DNA of 26,209 nucleotides, taken from assembly GCA_005881495.1 (NCBI GenBank), contig VBHI01000001.1, forward strand, positions 1-26,209. Direction: 5' to 3'. Below are positions 1 to 6,706 of this stretch, one piece after another. The notes under the pieces were generated by a model. That model saw nothing but the letters and a program-made list of their open reading frames with translations. It was not told the origin of the DNA and searched no databases. The position numbers and the translations under genes are program-made. Source of the stretch: Chloroflexota bacterium. Its GTDB lineage: Bacteria > Chloroflexota > Ktedonobacteria > Ktedonobacterales > Ktedonobacteraceae. How positions within the stretch are numbered: position 1 is the stretch's first letter; every line of letters starts with the position of its first letter.

Positions 1-270
1 CTGCAACTCAAGTTGGGTCGCTTGCGCCTTCAACTGGTCGGCGATCTGCTGCAACTCTTCCGCCGGGCGCTTTTGCTTCTTGAGGGCCTTGAGTTCATCC
101 ACCAGAGGATAGCCCTCTTGAATTTGACAGGTGTGTTTGGGGCGAGCCTTCACCCCCATATCCACCACTTCCAACACCAGGGTATAGGCCGGTTTCTCTT
201 CCCCGGTCAGCTGGTCATAAAACACGGAGTCGCGCACATCGACTCCCAGCACTAATCCTTGCATATCCAT
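1..270 (-). CDS. Small cassette protein, C-terminus beyond the left edge
   Basis: The first 90 codons are visible; the gene runs off the window. The ATG at 270 follows AGGAGG with a 6-nt gap, and a second Met two codons on is a less well placed alternative. The N-terminal half reads as a beta-rich segment (GLVLGVDVRDSVFYDQLTGE, then a YTLVLEVVDMG strand). The second half, from about residue 60, is Lys/Glu/Gln-rich with heptad-like leucines (ELQQIADQLKAQATQLEL), so a coiled coil is likely. I do not recognise a family. It is the most distal visible gene of a leftward series of tiny genes, each with its own strong ribosome site, which suggests a plasmid- or ICE-type accessory module. Function unknown. 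Confidence 0.7.
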   Translation of the reverse strand, partial: MDMQGLVLGVDVRDSVFYDQLTGEEKPAYTLVLEVVDMGVKARPKHTCQIQEGYPLVDELKALKKQKRPAEELQQIADQLKAQATQLELQ

Positions 271-405
271 AAGCCACCTCCTAAAGTTTCTCTTGACATG
301 GCGGTTCTCAGAGGAGAGAATGACCTCTGAGAACCGAGCTTGTGACACGTTACGCACGACAATGTTCTCCGCTCCTTCACTGTTTGCAGCAATGGAGGAG
401 CATCC

Positions 406-501
406 TTAAAAAGGCGGGGGATAATGCGGTGCCACTAACACCAGCCACAAACCAACCAGGACCACCGCCAGCGTCAACCAGAACACATCTTTGTGACGCA
501 T
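406..501 (-). CDS. 31-aa single-pass membrane microprotein
   Basis: The ATG at 501 is preceded by GGGAGGTGTGT, a strong ribosome site, and the frame closes with TAA at 406-408. The peptide begins MRHKDVFW, continues with an unbroken hydrophobic stretch (LTLAVVLVGLWLVLVA, residues 9-24) and ends HYPPPF. A short basic N-terminus, one membrane span and a short tail predict N-in topology. It has the same plan as the 33-aa peptide encoded just upstream, so the two may be paralogues or partners in one membrane complex. Family unknown. Support comes from the ribosome site, the spacing within the series and the membrane profile. Confidence 0.55.
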   Translation of the reverse strand: MRHKDVFWLTLAVVLVGLWLVLVAPHYPPPF

Positions 502-549
502 ACACACCTCCCTACTCGCTTGCCGTTGGGCAGACACACAGACCCAGAC

Positions 550-651
550 CTAGAACTTGGGCAGAACCAGAGACCAGGGCGCATACAGGTACAAGTACAA
601 CAACGCCATGACGATCACCAACACCAGCCAGATCACACGTCCATTTCTCAT
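550..651 (-). CDS. 33-aa single-pass membrane microprotein
   Basis: The ATG at 651 follows AGGAGG with an 8-nt spacer, and that ribosome site abuts the stop codon of the 72-aa gene (664-666), so translation is probably coupled. The peptide starts MRNGRV, then has a hydrophobic span (VIWLVLVIVMALLYLYLY) and a short APWSLVLPKF tail; stop at 550-552. Like the 31-aa peptide downstream it has a basic start, one span and a proline-containing tail. No family recognised; a role as a membrane-anchored regulator or channel subunit would be speculation. Confidence 0.6.
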   Translation of the reverse strand: MRNGRVIWLVLVIVMALLYLYLYAPWSLVLPKF

Positions 652-663
652 CGGCTTCACCTC

Positions 664-882
664 CTACCACTGGCTTGCCATACGACGACTGGTACGTCCG
701 ACCTGCTGCGGACGATAGACATTCAACCCCACCTTGACCGCTTCCCACCCAGGCACTGCCACATTGCCACCGGTTGTCGCGATGATGACCGACTTCCCAC
801 TGGACGACACCCCAAGCTCCTGATTGAGATCAACCGTAATCACCAGCTGGTCACCCTGTACTTCAAACTCGACATTTTGCAT
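664..882 (-). CDS. Small beta-rich protein of unknown function
   Basis: 72 residues. The ATG at 882 follows GGAGG with a 6-nt gap. The sequence alternates short beta strands (VEFEVQGDQLVITVDL) with a Gly/Ser loop (SSSGKSVIIATTGGN) and a second strand pair ending VGLNVYRPQ. The SSSGKS loop superficially resembles a P-loop, but the protein is too short and lacks the preceding glycine and a Walker B, so I do not call it an NTPase. The last residues (RRMASQW) are basic. It sits between the zinc-ribbon gene upstream and the membrane microproteins downstream. Function unknown. Confidence 0.7.
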   Translation of the reverse strand: MQNVEFEVQGDQLVITVDLNQELGVSSSGKSVIIATTGGNVAVPGWEAVKVGLNVYRPQQVGRTSRRMASQW

Positions 883-902
883 AGGCTTCCTCCTTTCCTG
901 CC

Positions 903-1118
903 CTAATGGCTTGCCACTACTGACAGTTCACTATTCAGCTGGTTGAGACGCCAGCACGTCCAACACAAATTGCCATAGAGGACGTAGTTATGCGTTTTGT
1001 GCAAGGTGGTGCTGCACCCATCGCAGGAGTACCACCATCGATGCACTTGCTGTGCATATCGATCAACCCGCTCTTCCACCCGTTCACGCCGCCGCTTGTG
1101 TCCATGTTGTTCACTCAT
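903..1118 (-). CDS. 71-aa zinc-ribbon-like protein
   Basis: The start chosen is the ATG at 1118, which has GGAGGGCCT directly upstream; an in-frame ATG 15 nt earlier lacks such a site. The N-terminus is strongly basic (HGHKRRRERVEERVDRY). The second half holds two cysteine pairs, CDGC near residue 33 and CWTC near residue 53, about 16 residues apart, the pattern of a four-Cys zinc ribbon. A nucleic-acid or protein-binding accessory role is likely by analogy, but no specific family is recognised. It belongs to the leftward series that starts at the operator-flanked promoter at 1301-1330. Confidence 0.65.
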   Translation of the reverse strand: MSEQHGHKRRRERVEERVDRYAQQVHRWWYSCDGCSTTLHKTHNYVLYGNLCWTCWRLNQLNSELSVVASH

Positions 1119-1146
1119 AGGCCCTCCTTGCACTCATGGCTTGCTA

Positions 1147-1233
1147 TTAAACACATCCGTTACGAATACGAGCGAACTCTTCGCTCACGATACGATTGCA
1201 CCACCCGAGAAACATCCCAACAATCCAATACAC
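1147..1233 (-). CDS. Possible 28-aa leader peptide of the leftward series
   Basis: A strong AGGAGG (1250-1255) has no normally spaced ATG. An ATG at 1247 is only 2 nt away and gives a 20-aa peptide. A GTG at 1233, 16 nt away, gives 28 aa beginning VYWIVGMFLGW, hydrophobic like the other microproteins here, and ends at TAA 1147-1149. Neither start is ideal; the ribosome site implies that something small is translated first on this transcript. Confidence 0.25.
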   Translation of the reverse strand: MYWIVGMFLGWCNRIVSEEFARIRNGCV

Positions 1234-1288
1234 CGCTCTTGTCCCATCACCTCCTAACACATTGTGGTATCGTCCAGTGATTGATTAC

Positions 1289-1320
1289 TGATACGTACCA
1301 ATTATATCTGGTACGTACCA
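1289..1320. promoter_or_regulatory. Paired palindromic operators, probably for the adjacent GntR regulator
   Basis: TGGTACGTACCA at 1309-1320 is a perfect 12-bp palindrome. TGATACGTACCA at 1289-1300 is the same site with one substitution. Their centres are 20 bp apart, about two helical turns, fitting two dimers on one face. A looser site, TGGTTCTTACCA (1412-1423), lies just before the regulator's ribosome site and could give autoregulation. GntR/HutC proteins bind short palindromes of this size; assignment to this particular regulator is inference from position. Confidence 0.65.
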
Positions 1321-1330
1321 GCATTGTCAA
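1301..1330 (-). promoter_or_regulatory. Consensus sigma-70-type promoter of the leftward series
   Basis: On the minus strand TTGACA (1325-1330) and TATAAT (1301-1306) are both perfect, with an 18-nt spacer. The spacer is largely occupied by the palindrome TGGTACGTACCA. The predicted start point falls near 1294, inside the second palindrome. This is the strongest promoter seen in the window and should be tightly repressed when the operators are occupied. Confidence 0.75.
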
Positions 1331-1444
1331 GTCTAAAACAAACCAGTTTTCGCACTTGGAACAAAAAAACATGGAGTTTTGTTTTTTCTTATGGTACACT
1401 TGGTATATCACTGGTTCTTACCAGGAAAAGGAGGTAAAAAGGAG

Positions 1445-2224
1445 ATGGTTGTTGACAGAGATACCAAGATAGATGAGGTAGCAGCAGAACTCAAGAACCG
1501 AATTGATCGAGGAGAATATGCCGCTGGACAGCGTCTCCCATCGGAACGAGAAATCGCCGATGAACTCAATGTCAGCCGTGCGACTGTAAGAGGTGCATTG
1601 CTCAGACTGCAAGCAGAAAACATGATCGACATCGTACCAAGAGGGGGTGCTTTTGTACGATCTCCTAGTTCCAAAATTCTCGTAGGTCCGACGAACCCTG
1701 GTATCGCAAGTGGACTAGAACTCAAACGCGCAGGTTCTTTCATACGCGCTATGGAAGCACAGGGGAGAAAAACGCTCATTCGCTTTATTGAACCCTCTTC
1801 GATTATCCCAGCAGGAGAGGAACTAGGGGCAAAAATGGGAATAAGCCCAGATACCAGCGTATTACGGCGTTACCGTGTCCATCTCGTTGAGAGAGTACCG
1901 TACCGCATCTTAGATAGCTACTATCTTGCATCACTGTTAGGCGACTTGCTTGGTAAGGATGAGGGGTACACCCCACTCTTCAAATGGCTACGCGAACACA
2001 CAGGATTACGAGCCGCAAGAGCGTTTGAAAAAATGAACGTACGAATGCCATCTTCAGAAGAGGCTACCCTACTGAACATATCCAGATCACAGCCAGTCGT
2101 GGACATGGATCGCTGGGTCTGGGCGCATGATAACACGCTTTTCGAGTACACCCACATTATCGCGAATGCTGCTTTACACGAATATACCTATTCCTATGAC
2201 ATTGACGAGGAAGCCAGCAAATGA
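1445..2224 (+). CDS. GntR/HutC-family transcriptional regulator (UTRA domain)
   Basis: 259 residues from the ATG at 1445, chosen because AGGAGG lies 10 nt upstream; the open frame extends further left without a ribosome site. Residues 8-72 are a classic GntR winged helix (EYAAGQRLPSEREIADELNV, SRATVRGALLRL, then the wing with IVPRGGAFV). Residues about 95-250 fit a UTRA ligand-binding domain, including the RRYRVHLVERVPYRILDSYY strand pair typical of HutC-type regulators, which sense small metabolites. It is divergent from the operator-controlled leftward series and overlaps the next gene by ATGA, so it is translationally coupled to the IspF-like protein. The effector may be a product or substrate of the two downstream enzymes (inference). 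Confidence 0.9.
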   Translation: MVVDRDTKIDEVAAELKNRIDRGEYAAGQRLPSEREIADELNVSRATVRGALLRLQAENMIDIVPRGGAFVRSPSSKILVGPTNPGIASGLELKRAGSFIRAMEAQGRKTLIRFIEPSSIIPAGEELGAKMGISPDTSVLRRYRVHLVERVPYRILDSYYLASLLGDLLGKDEGYTPLFKWLREHTGLRAARAFEKMNVRMPSSEEATLLNISRSQPVVDMDRWVWAHDNTLFEYTHIIANAALHEYTYSYDIDEEASK

Positions 2225-2772
2225 CGACGATCGACGAGAACACAAAAACTGAGCTAGTACGAGAGATAGCAACAGCACTGGCAAAAAAGCAACGCCTTGC
2301 CTTTGCCTCAGACTTTCACGCTTTTGCCGAAGGGCGAACACTCGTCCTGGCAGGAGTTCCTTTTGAGGACTTTCCAAAGGGACCAAACACCAAGAGAAGC
2401 GATGGTGATGTTGTCGCTCACGCCATCGTTATGGCTCTGGCCGGAGCTACCAATACAGGCGATATTGACGACTGGTTTCCCGATAAAGGGGAAACGGGTG
2501 TGAGATCAATGGAATATCTGCCAGAAATGCGCCGACGCCTCATTGAGGCAAAGCAACTCATTATCGGCACCATCGATGTCACTATCTTGTGTGGAGAGCA
2601 ACCACGCATGAAAAAGCGCACACCAGAAATGCAGCACAATATTTCTGAAGGATTAGGCATCAGTCTTGACCGGGTGCATGTGAAGGTTAGCAGCATGGAT
2701 GGTCAGGACGAGATCGCTCGTTTAGAAGGCATTGAAGCACGAGTACTGGTAAACCTCTGGGAAGGATTCTAA
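2221..2772 (+). CDS. Divergent IspF-like protein (MECDP synthase fold)
   Basis: 183 residues; classical IspF is about 156-160 and this one has an extra N-terminal helix of about 23 residues. IspF makes 2-C-methyl-D-erythritol 2,4-cyclodiphosphate with release of CMP. Recognisable IspF blocks in order are SDFHAF (31/33 match the Asp and His metal ligands), GRTLVLAGV, RSDGDVVAHAI (59-69), GDIDDWFPD, IDVTIL, PRMKKRTPEM (nucleotide loop) and LEGIEA. Differences are notable: the third metal ligand, His of the usual AHSDGD, is Arg59, and the TTTE loop near the C-terminus is SSMD. It is therefore probably not the housekeeping enzyme. The gene overlaps the GntR gene by 4 nt and is followed by an HD phosphohydrolase. 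A changed substrate or a binding role is inference. Confidence 0.8.
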   Translation: MTTIDENTKTELVREIATALAKKQRLAFASDFHAFAEGRTLVLAGVPFEDFPKGPNTKRSDGDVVAHAIVMALAGATNTGDIDDWFPDKGETGVRSMEYLPEMRRRLIEAKQLIIGTIDVTILCGEQPRMKKRTPEMQHNISEGLGISLDRVHVKVSSMDGQDEIARLEGIEARVLVNLWEGF

Positions 2773-2808
2773 CCATCTCATTCTAAGTATTAGATTTTGG
2801 GGGAACCT

Positions 2809-3396
2809 ATGAATGTTGACAAGTATGTTGTTGAAAAAGCAGCCGAACATGCAGCTGCTCTTCTCTCTCCGTTGGGCAAACGCTGGCGACACGTCCAGGG
2901 AGTTGTTCAGAGAGCGTACAGTGTACGTACACTATTTGAGGAAGAAGACCAACAGTATCTCATTGCCGCCGCCTATCTCCATGACATCGGATATGCACCA
3001 TCACTCAACAAGACAGCATTTCACCCTCTCGATGGAGCAAACTATGTGATACAGTTCTTTAGAGATGTGCGACTCGCTTCGCTGGTTGCCCATCATTCTG
3101 AAGCAACATTTGAAGCGCGACTACGAGGATATGCTCATGCTCTTCATGCGTTTCCATGCGAATACTCAGCCGTGGCAGATGCGCTGACCTTTTGCGATAT
3201 GACAACAAGTCCAGAAGGAAAGCACATCTCTTTTGAAGAGCGTATCGCCGAAATCCTGTATCGTTACAAAGAAAACGACATTGTATTTCAGTCAATTCTT
3301 CAGGCAACGCCCGCTTTATCTCTCGACATTGAGCGTACAGAAAAGATGCTTCGCAAACATGAACGAAACACTTTCGATAAAGTTGGCGCTGTATAA
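2809..3396 (+). CDS. HD-domain metal-dependent phosphohydrolase
   Basis: 195 residues from the ATG at 2809, placed behind GGGGGA; a TTG four codons earlier is possible but overlaps that ribosome site. HD-superfamily metal ligands are all visible: His28 (RWRHVQGV), His58-Asp59 (AAYLHDIGY), His95-His96 (VAHHSEA) and Asp124 or Asp130 (ADALTFCDM). Such proteins hydrolyse phosphate esters of nucleotides or related small molecules; the substrate cannot be read from sequence. The gap to the IspF-like gene is 36 nt with no terminator seen, so the three genes should be one operon. The context suggests it removes or recycles a phosphorylated compound linked to the IspF-like protein and sensed by the GntR regulator (inference). 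Confidence 0.85.
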   Translation: MNVDKYVVEKAAEHAAALLSPLGKRWRHVQGVVQRAYSVRTLFEEEDQQYLIAAAYLHDIGYAPSLNKTAFHPLDGANYVIQFFRDVRLASLVAHHSEATFEARLRGYAHALHAFPCEYSAVADALTFCDMTTSPEGKHISFEERIAEILYRYKENDIVFQSILQATPALSLDIERTEKMLRKHERNTFDKVGAV

Positions 3397-3626
3397 TTAA
3401 CAGCTTGCCATTAAGCGTACAAGAGATAGCAAAAGAGTACAGCAACCCTCACAAACAACCACAAGAATAAGCAAACAAAACAAGAACTTTTTGAGCACGA
3501 AAAGGACGATGGAGGACAACCATAAACAACCCGTGCCATATCCGGCCTTTGGCATGATCATCTATAGCTTGCCATTTGAAGTCCAAATAGGCCACAAATG
3601 AGCTGCCAAGAGGAAAACGATGACAG

Positions 3627-3633
3627 CAAAACT
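3627..3633. repeat. Left 7-bp direct repeat (CAAAACT), candidate target-site duplication
   Basis: CAAAACT immediately precedes the left terminal inverted repeat. The same heptamer immediately follows the right terminal repeat at 9397-9403, as expected for a target duplication made when the whole 5.76-kb segment inserted. Confidence 0.6.
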
Positions 3634-4290
3634 GGCTCTCCCGCACTTTGATACTCCCCTGGAAATAGCCTTATATGTTACGTCATGCTCTAAATACCGC
3701 TATTTCCATGGATTCTGGTGCGCCAGCAGCGCATGAATTACTGTTGGCGAACCTCTCTTTCCACCTCCAAACGGATGCGAGGTCTGCCTATTGCAGGAAC
3801 AATGTGACTTTACAAGCCAATTCATCTAAAGCGTATGGGAAGAGAAATTGCTTTCTTGCGACACAATAACACTTTTCAGAGGGTTCGCCAACAGTAATTC
3901 ATGCGCTGGCACGCACCACTGTCCATGAAAAAGTGCTATCCTTTTTATCAGGAGAGGGCAATGCCAGAGATCGGTTTGATGCTCGTGCTACGAGCCTGAC
4001 CAACAGGATGATCCGGATGCCTCACAAGCACCACTGTCTGTCGCTCGCCGGCCTGGGCGAAGCACGTATGAGAGAATTTGACTCACGCTTGGCATCCCGT
4101 TGTCCGTATCCTCGACGAGTCTCCTGGCTCGTCTACCCATAGAGAATAGCTCATCCGATGGAGAGCACACGCCATCGGCTCGTATTTTTTGCTTTCTTCA
4201 CGCTTTTCCCCCCTCTCCATCTACTCTCTCTGCTTATTCTATGCTCATCCAACTTTTTCAAGAGAGAGAGTATCGATGTGCGGGAGAGCC
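3634..4290 (+). repeat. Left arm, non-autonomous IS-like element
   Basis: A 657-bp unit starting GGCTCTCCCGCAC and ending, on the other strand, with GGCTCTCCCGCAC followed by a closely related GATACTC block (4267-4290). It is therefore a complete element with its own terminal inverted repeats of about 23 bp (a few mismatches). It has no credible coding frame. No target duplication is seen at its inner end, which supports movement as part of the larger unit. Confidence 0.6.
3729..3906. repeat. Nested 178-bp segment with 25-bp inverted ends (left copy)
   Basis: It is bounded by a perfect 25-bp inverted repeat (3729-3753 and 3882-3906); similarity continues outward about 10 nt with a 3-nt indel. 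The 128-nt core is almost identical to that at 9148-9276 and in the same orientation, although the surrounding arms are inverted relative to each other. It may be a separate small element or an invertible segment. Confidence 0.7.
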
Positions 4291-4516
4291 ATTCTCTGGC
4301 GTAGTTTCTTCAGCATTATGTGGCGTAGCGAAGGATCGATCCTGATTGAGGAAATTTTGGACCTTAAGTCTCGTATCGTCTCCACCAATGTGTCTTTTAA
4401 TCCAATGCCTATAGGCCTGGAGCCTTACGAGAGTTTTGAGAAGATGAGCGTTTCTCACATGAGCTTCTTCAGCTTCCCTGTTGTCTCTTTGCCCTCACTC
4501 CTTTCTCTCAACCTTT

Positions 4517-4593
4517 TTGAACAATTTTTAACTCACCCTTAACCTGATCTTCACCGGCTCACTCTTACGAAGTGTGCTGTCCGGGTCTATACT
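4517..4593 (+). promoter_or_regulatory. Pho-box-like array and promoter of the phosphoesterase gene
   Basis: Four hexamers start exactly 11 bp apart: TTGAAC (4517), TTAACT (4528), TTAACC (4539) and TTCACC (4550). Direct TTAACA-like repeats at 11-bp spacing are the known form of PhoP boxes in Bacillus. A -10-like TATACT lies at 4588-4593, so the array is placed for activation. The downstream gene encodes a secreted phosphoesterase, which fits phosphate-starvation control. The family match is established knowledge; its use here is inference. Confidence 0.6.
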
Positions 4594-4898
4594 AGTCTTG
4601 CTCCTGGGTGATTGTCTGTGTGGTGGGAGAAAGCACTTCTTGTGCCAGCATCACTGCTTTGCTAAGAGAGAAGACTAGTGGCGAGCGGGAAGCTCGTTCG
4701 GTTCCTCCTGTCTATAGTCGGTCAGGAGACTTTTTTCAGGAGTGAGGAACGAGGTAGGCTCAACTTTTCAGCCCAGTGGCTGGGTATCGGATGGTTGGTA
4801 GCTCTACCGGATGAATGGTTGCGGAGACATGGGGTGGTGGCAGATGCCTCGCTCCTTCGTCGGTTGTTCTCGTTTTCTCGTACGGAAAGGATTTTTGT
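4594..4898 (+). promoter_or_regulatory. Long leader of the phosphoesterase gene with an attenuator-like hairpin
   Basis: About 300 nt separate the predicted start point from the ATG. The leader is closed near its 5' part by ACTAGTCTT/AAGACTAGT (4591-4599 and 4671-4679). At 4705-4728 CTCCTG and CAGGAG form a 6-bp stem, followed by TTTTTT at 4731-4736, an intrinsic-terminator layout inside the leader. Further small hairpins lie near 4770 and 4800. I do not recognise a riboswitch class. It could be a premature terminator or an old gene end. Confidence 0.35.
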
Positions 4899-5999
4899 AT
4901 GCTCAGAACACGTCTCTCTTTGCGTCGCTGGGGTCTCAGCGGCATCCTCTTTGGTCTACTTGCCGCAAGCCTGCTAGGTAGTTTCGTGGTCCGAGGCCAT
5001 TTGCCCTCAGCTCATGCGCAGGCCAACCCAGCCAAGTATGCCTTCGTGGTCCTTCTGGATGGAGGCCACCCCGAACTGTACAATGCCACCAATGCCCCGT
5101 TCCTGACGGGCTTGAAGGCCAGTGGGGCCAGCTATACCAATGCGCAGGCGCAGGCCCCCGCTGACTCGGTCACCAGCATCATGGGAGCGTTTACCGGAAC
5201 GGACGCTACCCATCATGGCTTCCCCTATGAGGTCTTCTGGGATCGCCAGTACAATCACCTGATTGAACTGGATAAGAAGACTGTGCTCCCGCCGCAAATT
5301 ACGGAAGCTCGCAACGTGGGGCGGGCGTGTACCCTGTTCCAGGCGGCCAAAGCCGTGGGCTTGAGCACCGCCTTTATCTCCAAGTATCCGGCTTATTCTA
5401 TCCTCAATGGTCCCAACACCTGTCCAATTTACAGGGGACCTGGCCTTGATAACTTGCAAACGCCCAACTTTGCGACTTTCTCGGGCACTACGCAAGATTA
5501 TGATCTGGCGAACTTTAACAGCGTGCGGGCACAAATTGCCAGTCCCACGCGTCCCAATCTCTTTGGGCTCTATGCGCTCGCGCCCAATTACGCCATGAAG
5601 AGCTACGGCATTAACTCGCCTGAGGTGGCCTCGGCTATTCAGTTTGAGGATAGCCAGATTGCCCTGACCGTGGCCCTGCTCAAGTCGGTGGGCATCTACA
5701 ACAAGACCGAGATCGTCATCACCAATGATCATGGCAACACCGCCCTGACGCAAGCCATTCCCGATCATGGACCGGGCAGCATCGATCAATACCTCTATGA
5801 CAATGGCATCCCGACCGCGCAGACCACGACCGACCGCGTGGCCCTGGTCTGGTTACAAGATCCCAGCCAGGCGCAGGCCGCCATCAATCTGCTCAGTACG
5901 CCAGAGAACATGGCCCAGTTCGGTATTCAAGCCATCACACCCGCTTCGGGCTTGGGGGACTACCTGGTGACGCCCCAGAACCGCACAAAAATATCCTGA
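4899..5999 (+). CDS. Secreted alkaline-phosphatase-superfamily phosphoesterase, frameshifted near the end
   Basis: 366 residues from the ATG at 4899, preceded by GGAAAGGATTTTTGT. Residues 1-40 form a Sec signal peptide: basic start (MLRTRLSLRRWG), hydrophobic core, AHA-QA cleavage region. The mature part has type I phosphodiesterase/alkaline-phosphatase features: VVLLDGG with the first metal-binding Asp, the DSVTSIMGAFTGTDATHHGF block holding the nucleophile Ser/Thr and His, and TEIVITNDHGN with the Asp-His pair, then DHGPGS. The frame stops at 5999 after QNRTKIS. Restoring one A in the A5 run at 5986-5990 joins it to a frame reading to 6163 that continues family-like (LMLLEGPGIP, then a QLASTVATTM block). 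So the natural product is probably about 421 residues, and the gene is either decayed or affected by a base-call error. Confidence 0.8.
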   Translation: MLRTRLSLRRWGLSGILFGLLAASLLGSFVVRGHLPSAHAQANPAKYAFVVLLDGGHPELYNATNAPFLTGLKASGASYTNAQAQAPADSVTSIMGAFTGTDATHHGFPYEVFWDRQYNHLIELDKKTVLPPQITEARNVGRACTLFQAAKAVGLSTAFISKYPAYSILNGPNTCPIYRGPGLDNLQTPNFATFSGTTQDYDLANFNSVRAQIASPTRPNLFGLYALAPNYAMKSYGINSPEVASAIQFEDSQIALTVALLKSVGIYNKTEIVITNDHGNTALTQAIPDHGPGSIDQYLYDNGIPTAQTTTDRVALVWLQDPSQAQAAINLLSTPENMAQFGIQAITPASGLGDYLVTPQNRTKIS

Positions 6000-6175
6000 T
6001 GCTTCTGGAAGGACCTGGCATTCCCGTCGGCTACACAAGCAGTCAGCATGTCTGGCTCATGCAGTTGGCCTCAACCGTGGCCACCACCATGTGTCTCAGC
6101 CTGCCGACGGCCACCCTGCCCGCCCTGCCTGGAACGAGTGCCCCTCAAAACTGTCACAACTAACGTAAACGAAAG

Positions 6176-6284
6176 AGGCCTAGGAAGCGCTATCTGGGTC
6201 AACAGAGGTGGAAGCGGCACAGCTCGTCAAGAGCAGCGGCAAACTGATGACCCAGATGGCGCGAGAGTTGAGGATCAGCGAGGA
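6176..6284 (+). pseudogene. Remnant of an IS3-family OrfA (HTH transposase subunit)
   Basis: Two short frames read like the start of an IS3-type OrfA. PRKRY comes from 6178 in one frame, then after a shift EAAQLVKSSGKLMTQMAREL and RISEE follow from about 6211, matching the usual helix-turn-helix segment (EAVxLVxxSGxxxxxIARELGIS). No start codon, no recognition-helix remainder and no OrfB are present. It is a fossil fragment just downstream of the phosphoesterase, showing that the cargo has been hit by other insertion sequences. Confidence 0.55.
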
Positions 6285-6706
6285 AGGTACATCGCAAAAC
6301 ATACATGCTTGTTTCTCACGCTATCCAAAAGTACTGTTTTTTAGATAGATGAACAAAAGTAGATGCTGTTTTGCTATACTAGAGGCGCAGTTCTCGCTGT
6401 AGATGGCTACTAGAGAGGATTAGATCAGGGTCTAGTCTTCAGTGAGTGGCAGGTATTCTTTTAATCTGTTACATGATGGGGGAGTTCCTTTGACAGGATT
6501 GCACAGACTTGCCAGTTGCGAAGCGTTGGCAAGCAACCGCCGCATCCTGTTCTCCGGTAGGATGTGCTCCGTCATTTCTAACATGTAGAAGTGATAGCGA
6601 ACACGGCAAACCATGCAGGGAATGATTGTCTACCTCGACATTGCTAGCTTGTTTCCCCTGGAGGCTCGTTCTCAATAGAATTCTTTTTGCTGTGAAAGGA
6701 TGCAGC
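6285..6706. other. Non-coding stretch with one promoter-like motif
   Basis: No convincing gene. An extended -10, TGCTATACT, lies at 6372-6380 but has no -35 match; it points toward the DUF4388-like gene 327 nt away. Short A/T-rich inverted repeats flank it (around 6322-6348). The minus-strand frame across 6432-6614 shows no recognisable features. Confidence 0.3.

Noticed and set aside
664..882. P-loop NTPase reading of SSSGKS in the 72-aa protein
   Set aside because: It lacks the GxxxxGK spacing with the leading glycine and any Walker B, and the protein is too short for the fold.
2221..2772. Canonical ispF of the MEP pathway
   Set aside because: The third metal-ligand His is Arg, the TTTE loop is altered and the genomic context is regulatory rather than ispD/MEP-linked.
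4258..4458. Minus-strand 66-codon frame starting MRNAHLLKTLVRLQAYRHWI
   Set aside because: No ribosome site or family match, and it overlaps the end of the left arm repeat; perhaps an old fragment, but not supportable.
4594..4898. Known riboswitch class in the phosphoesterase leader
   Set aside because: I could not match the conserved cores of common classes; only generic hairpins and one terminator-like stem are visible.
5007..5789. 260-codon open frame on the minus strand
   Set aside because: It lies wholly antisense to the phosphoesterase, has an Arg/Gly-rich random-looking composition and no ribosome site; the plus-strand frame carries all family motifs.
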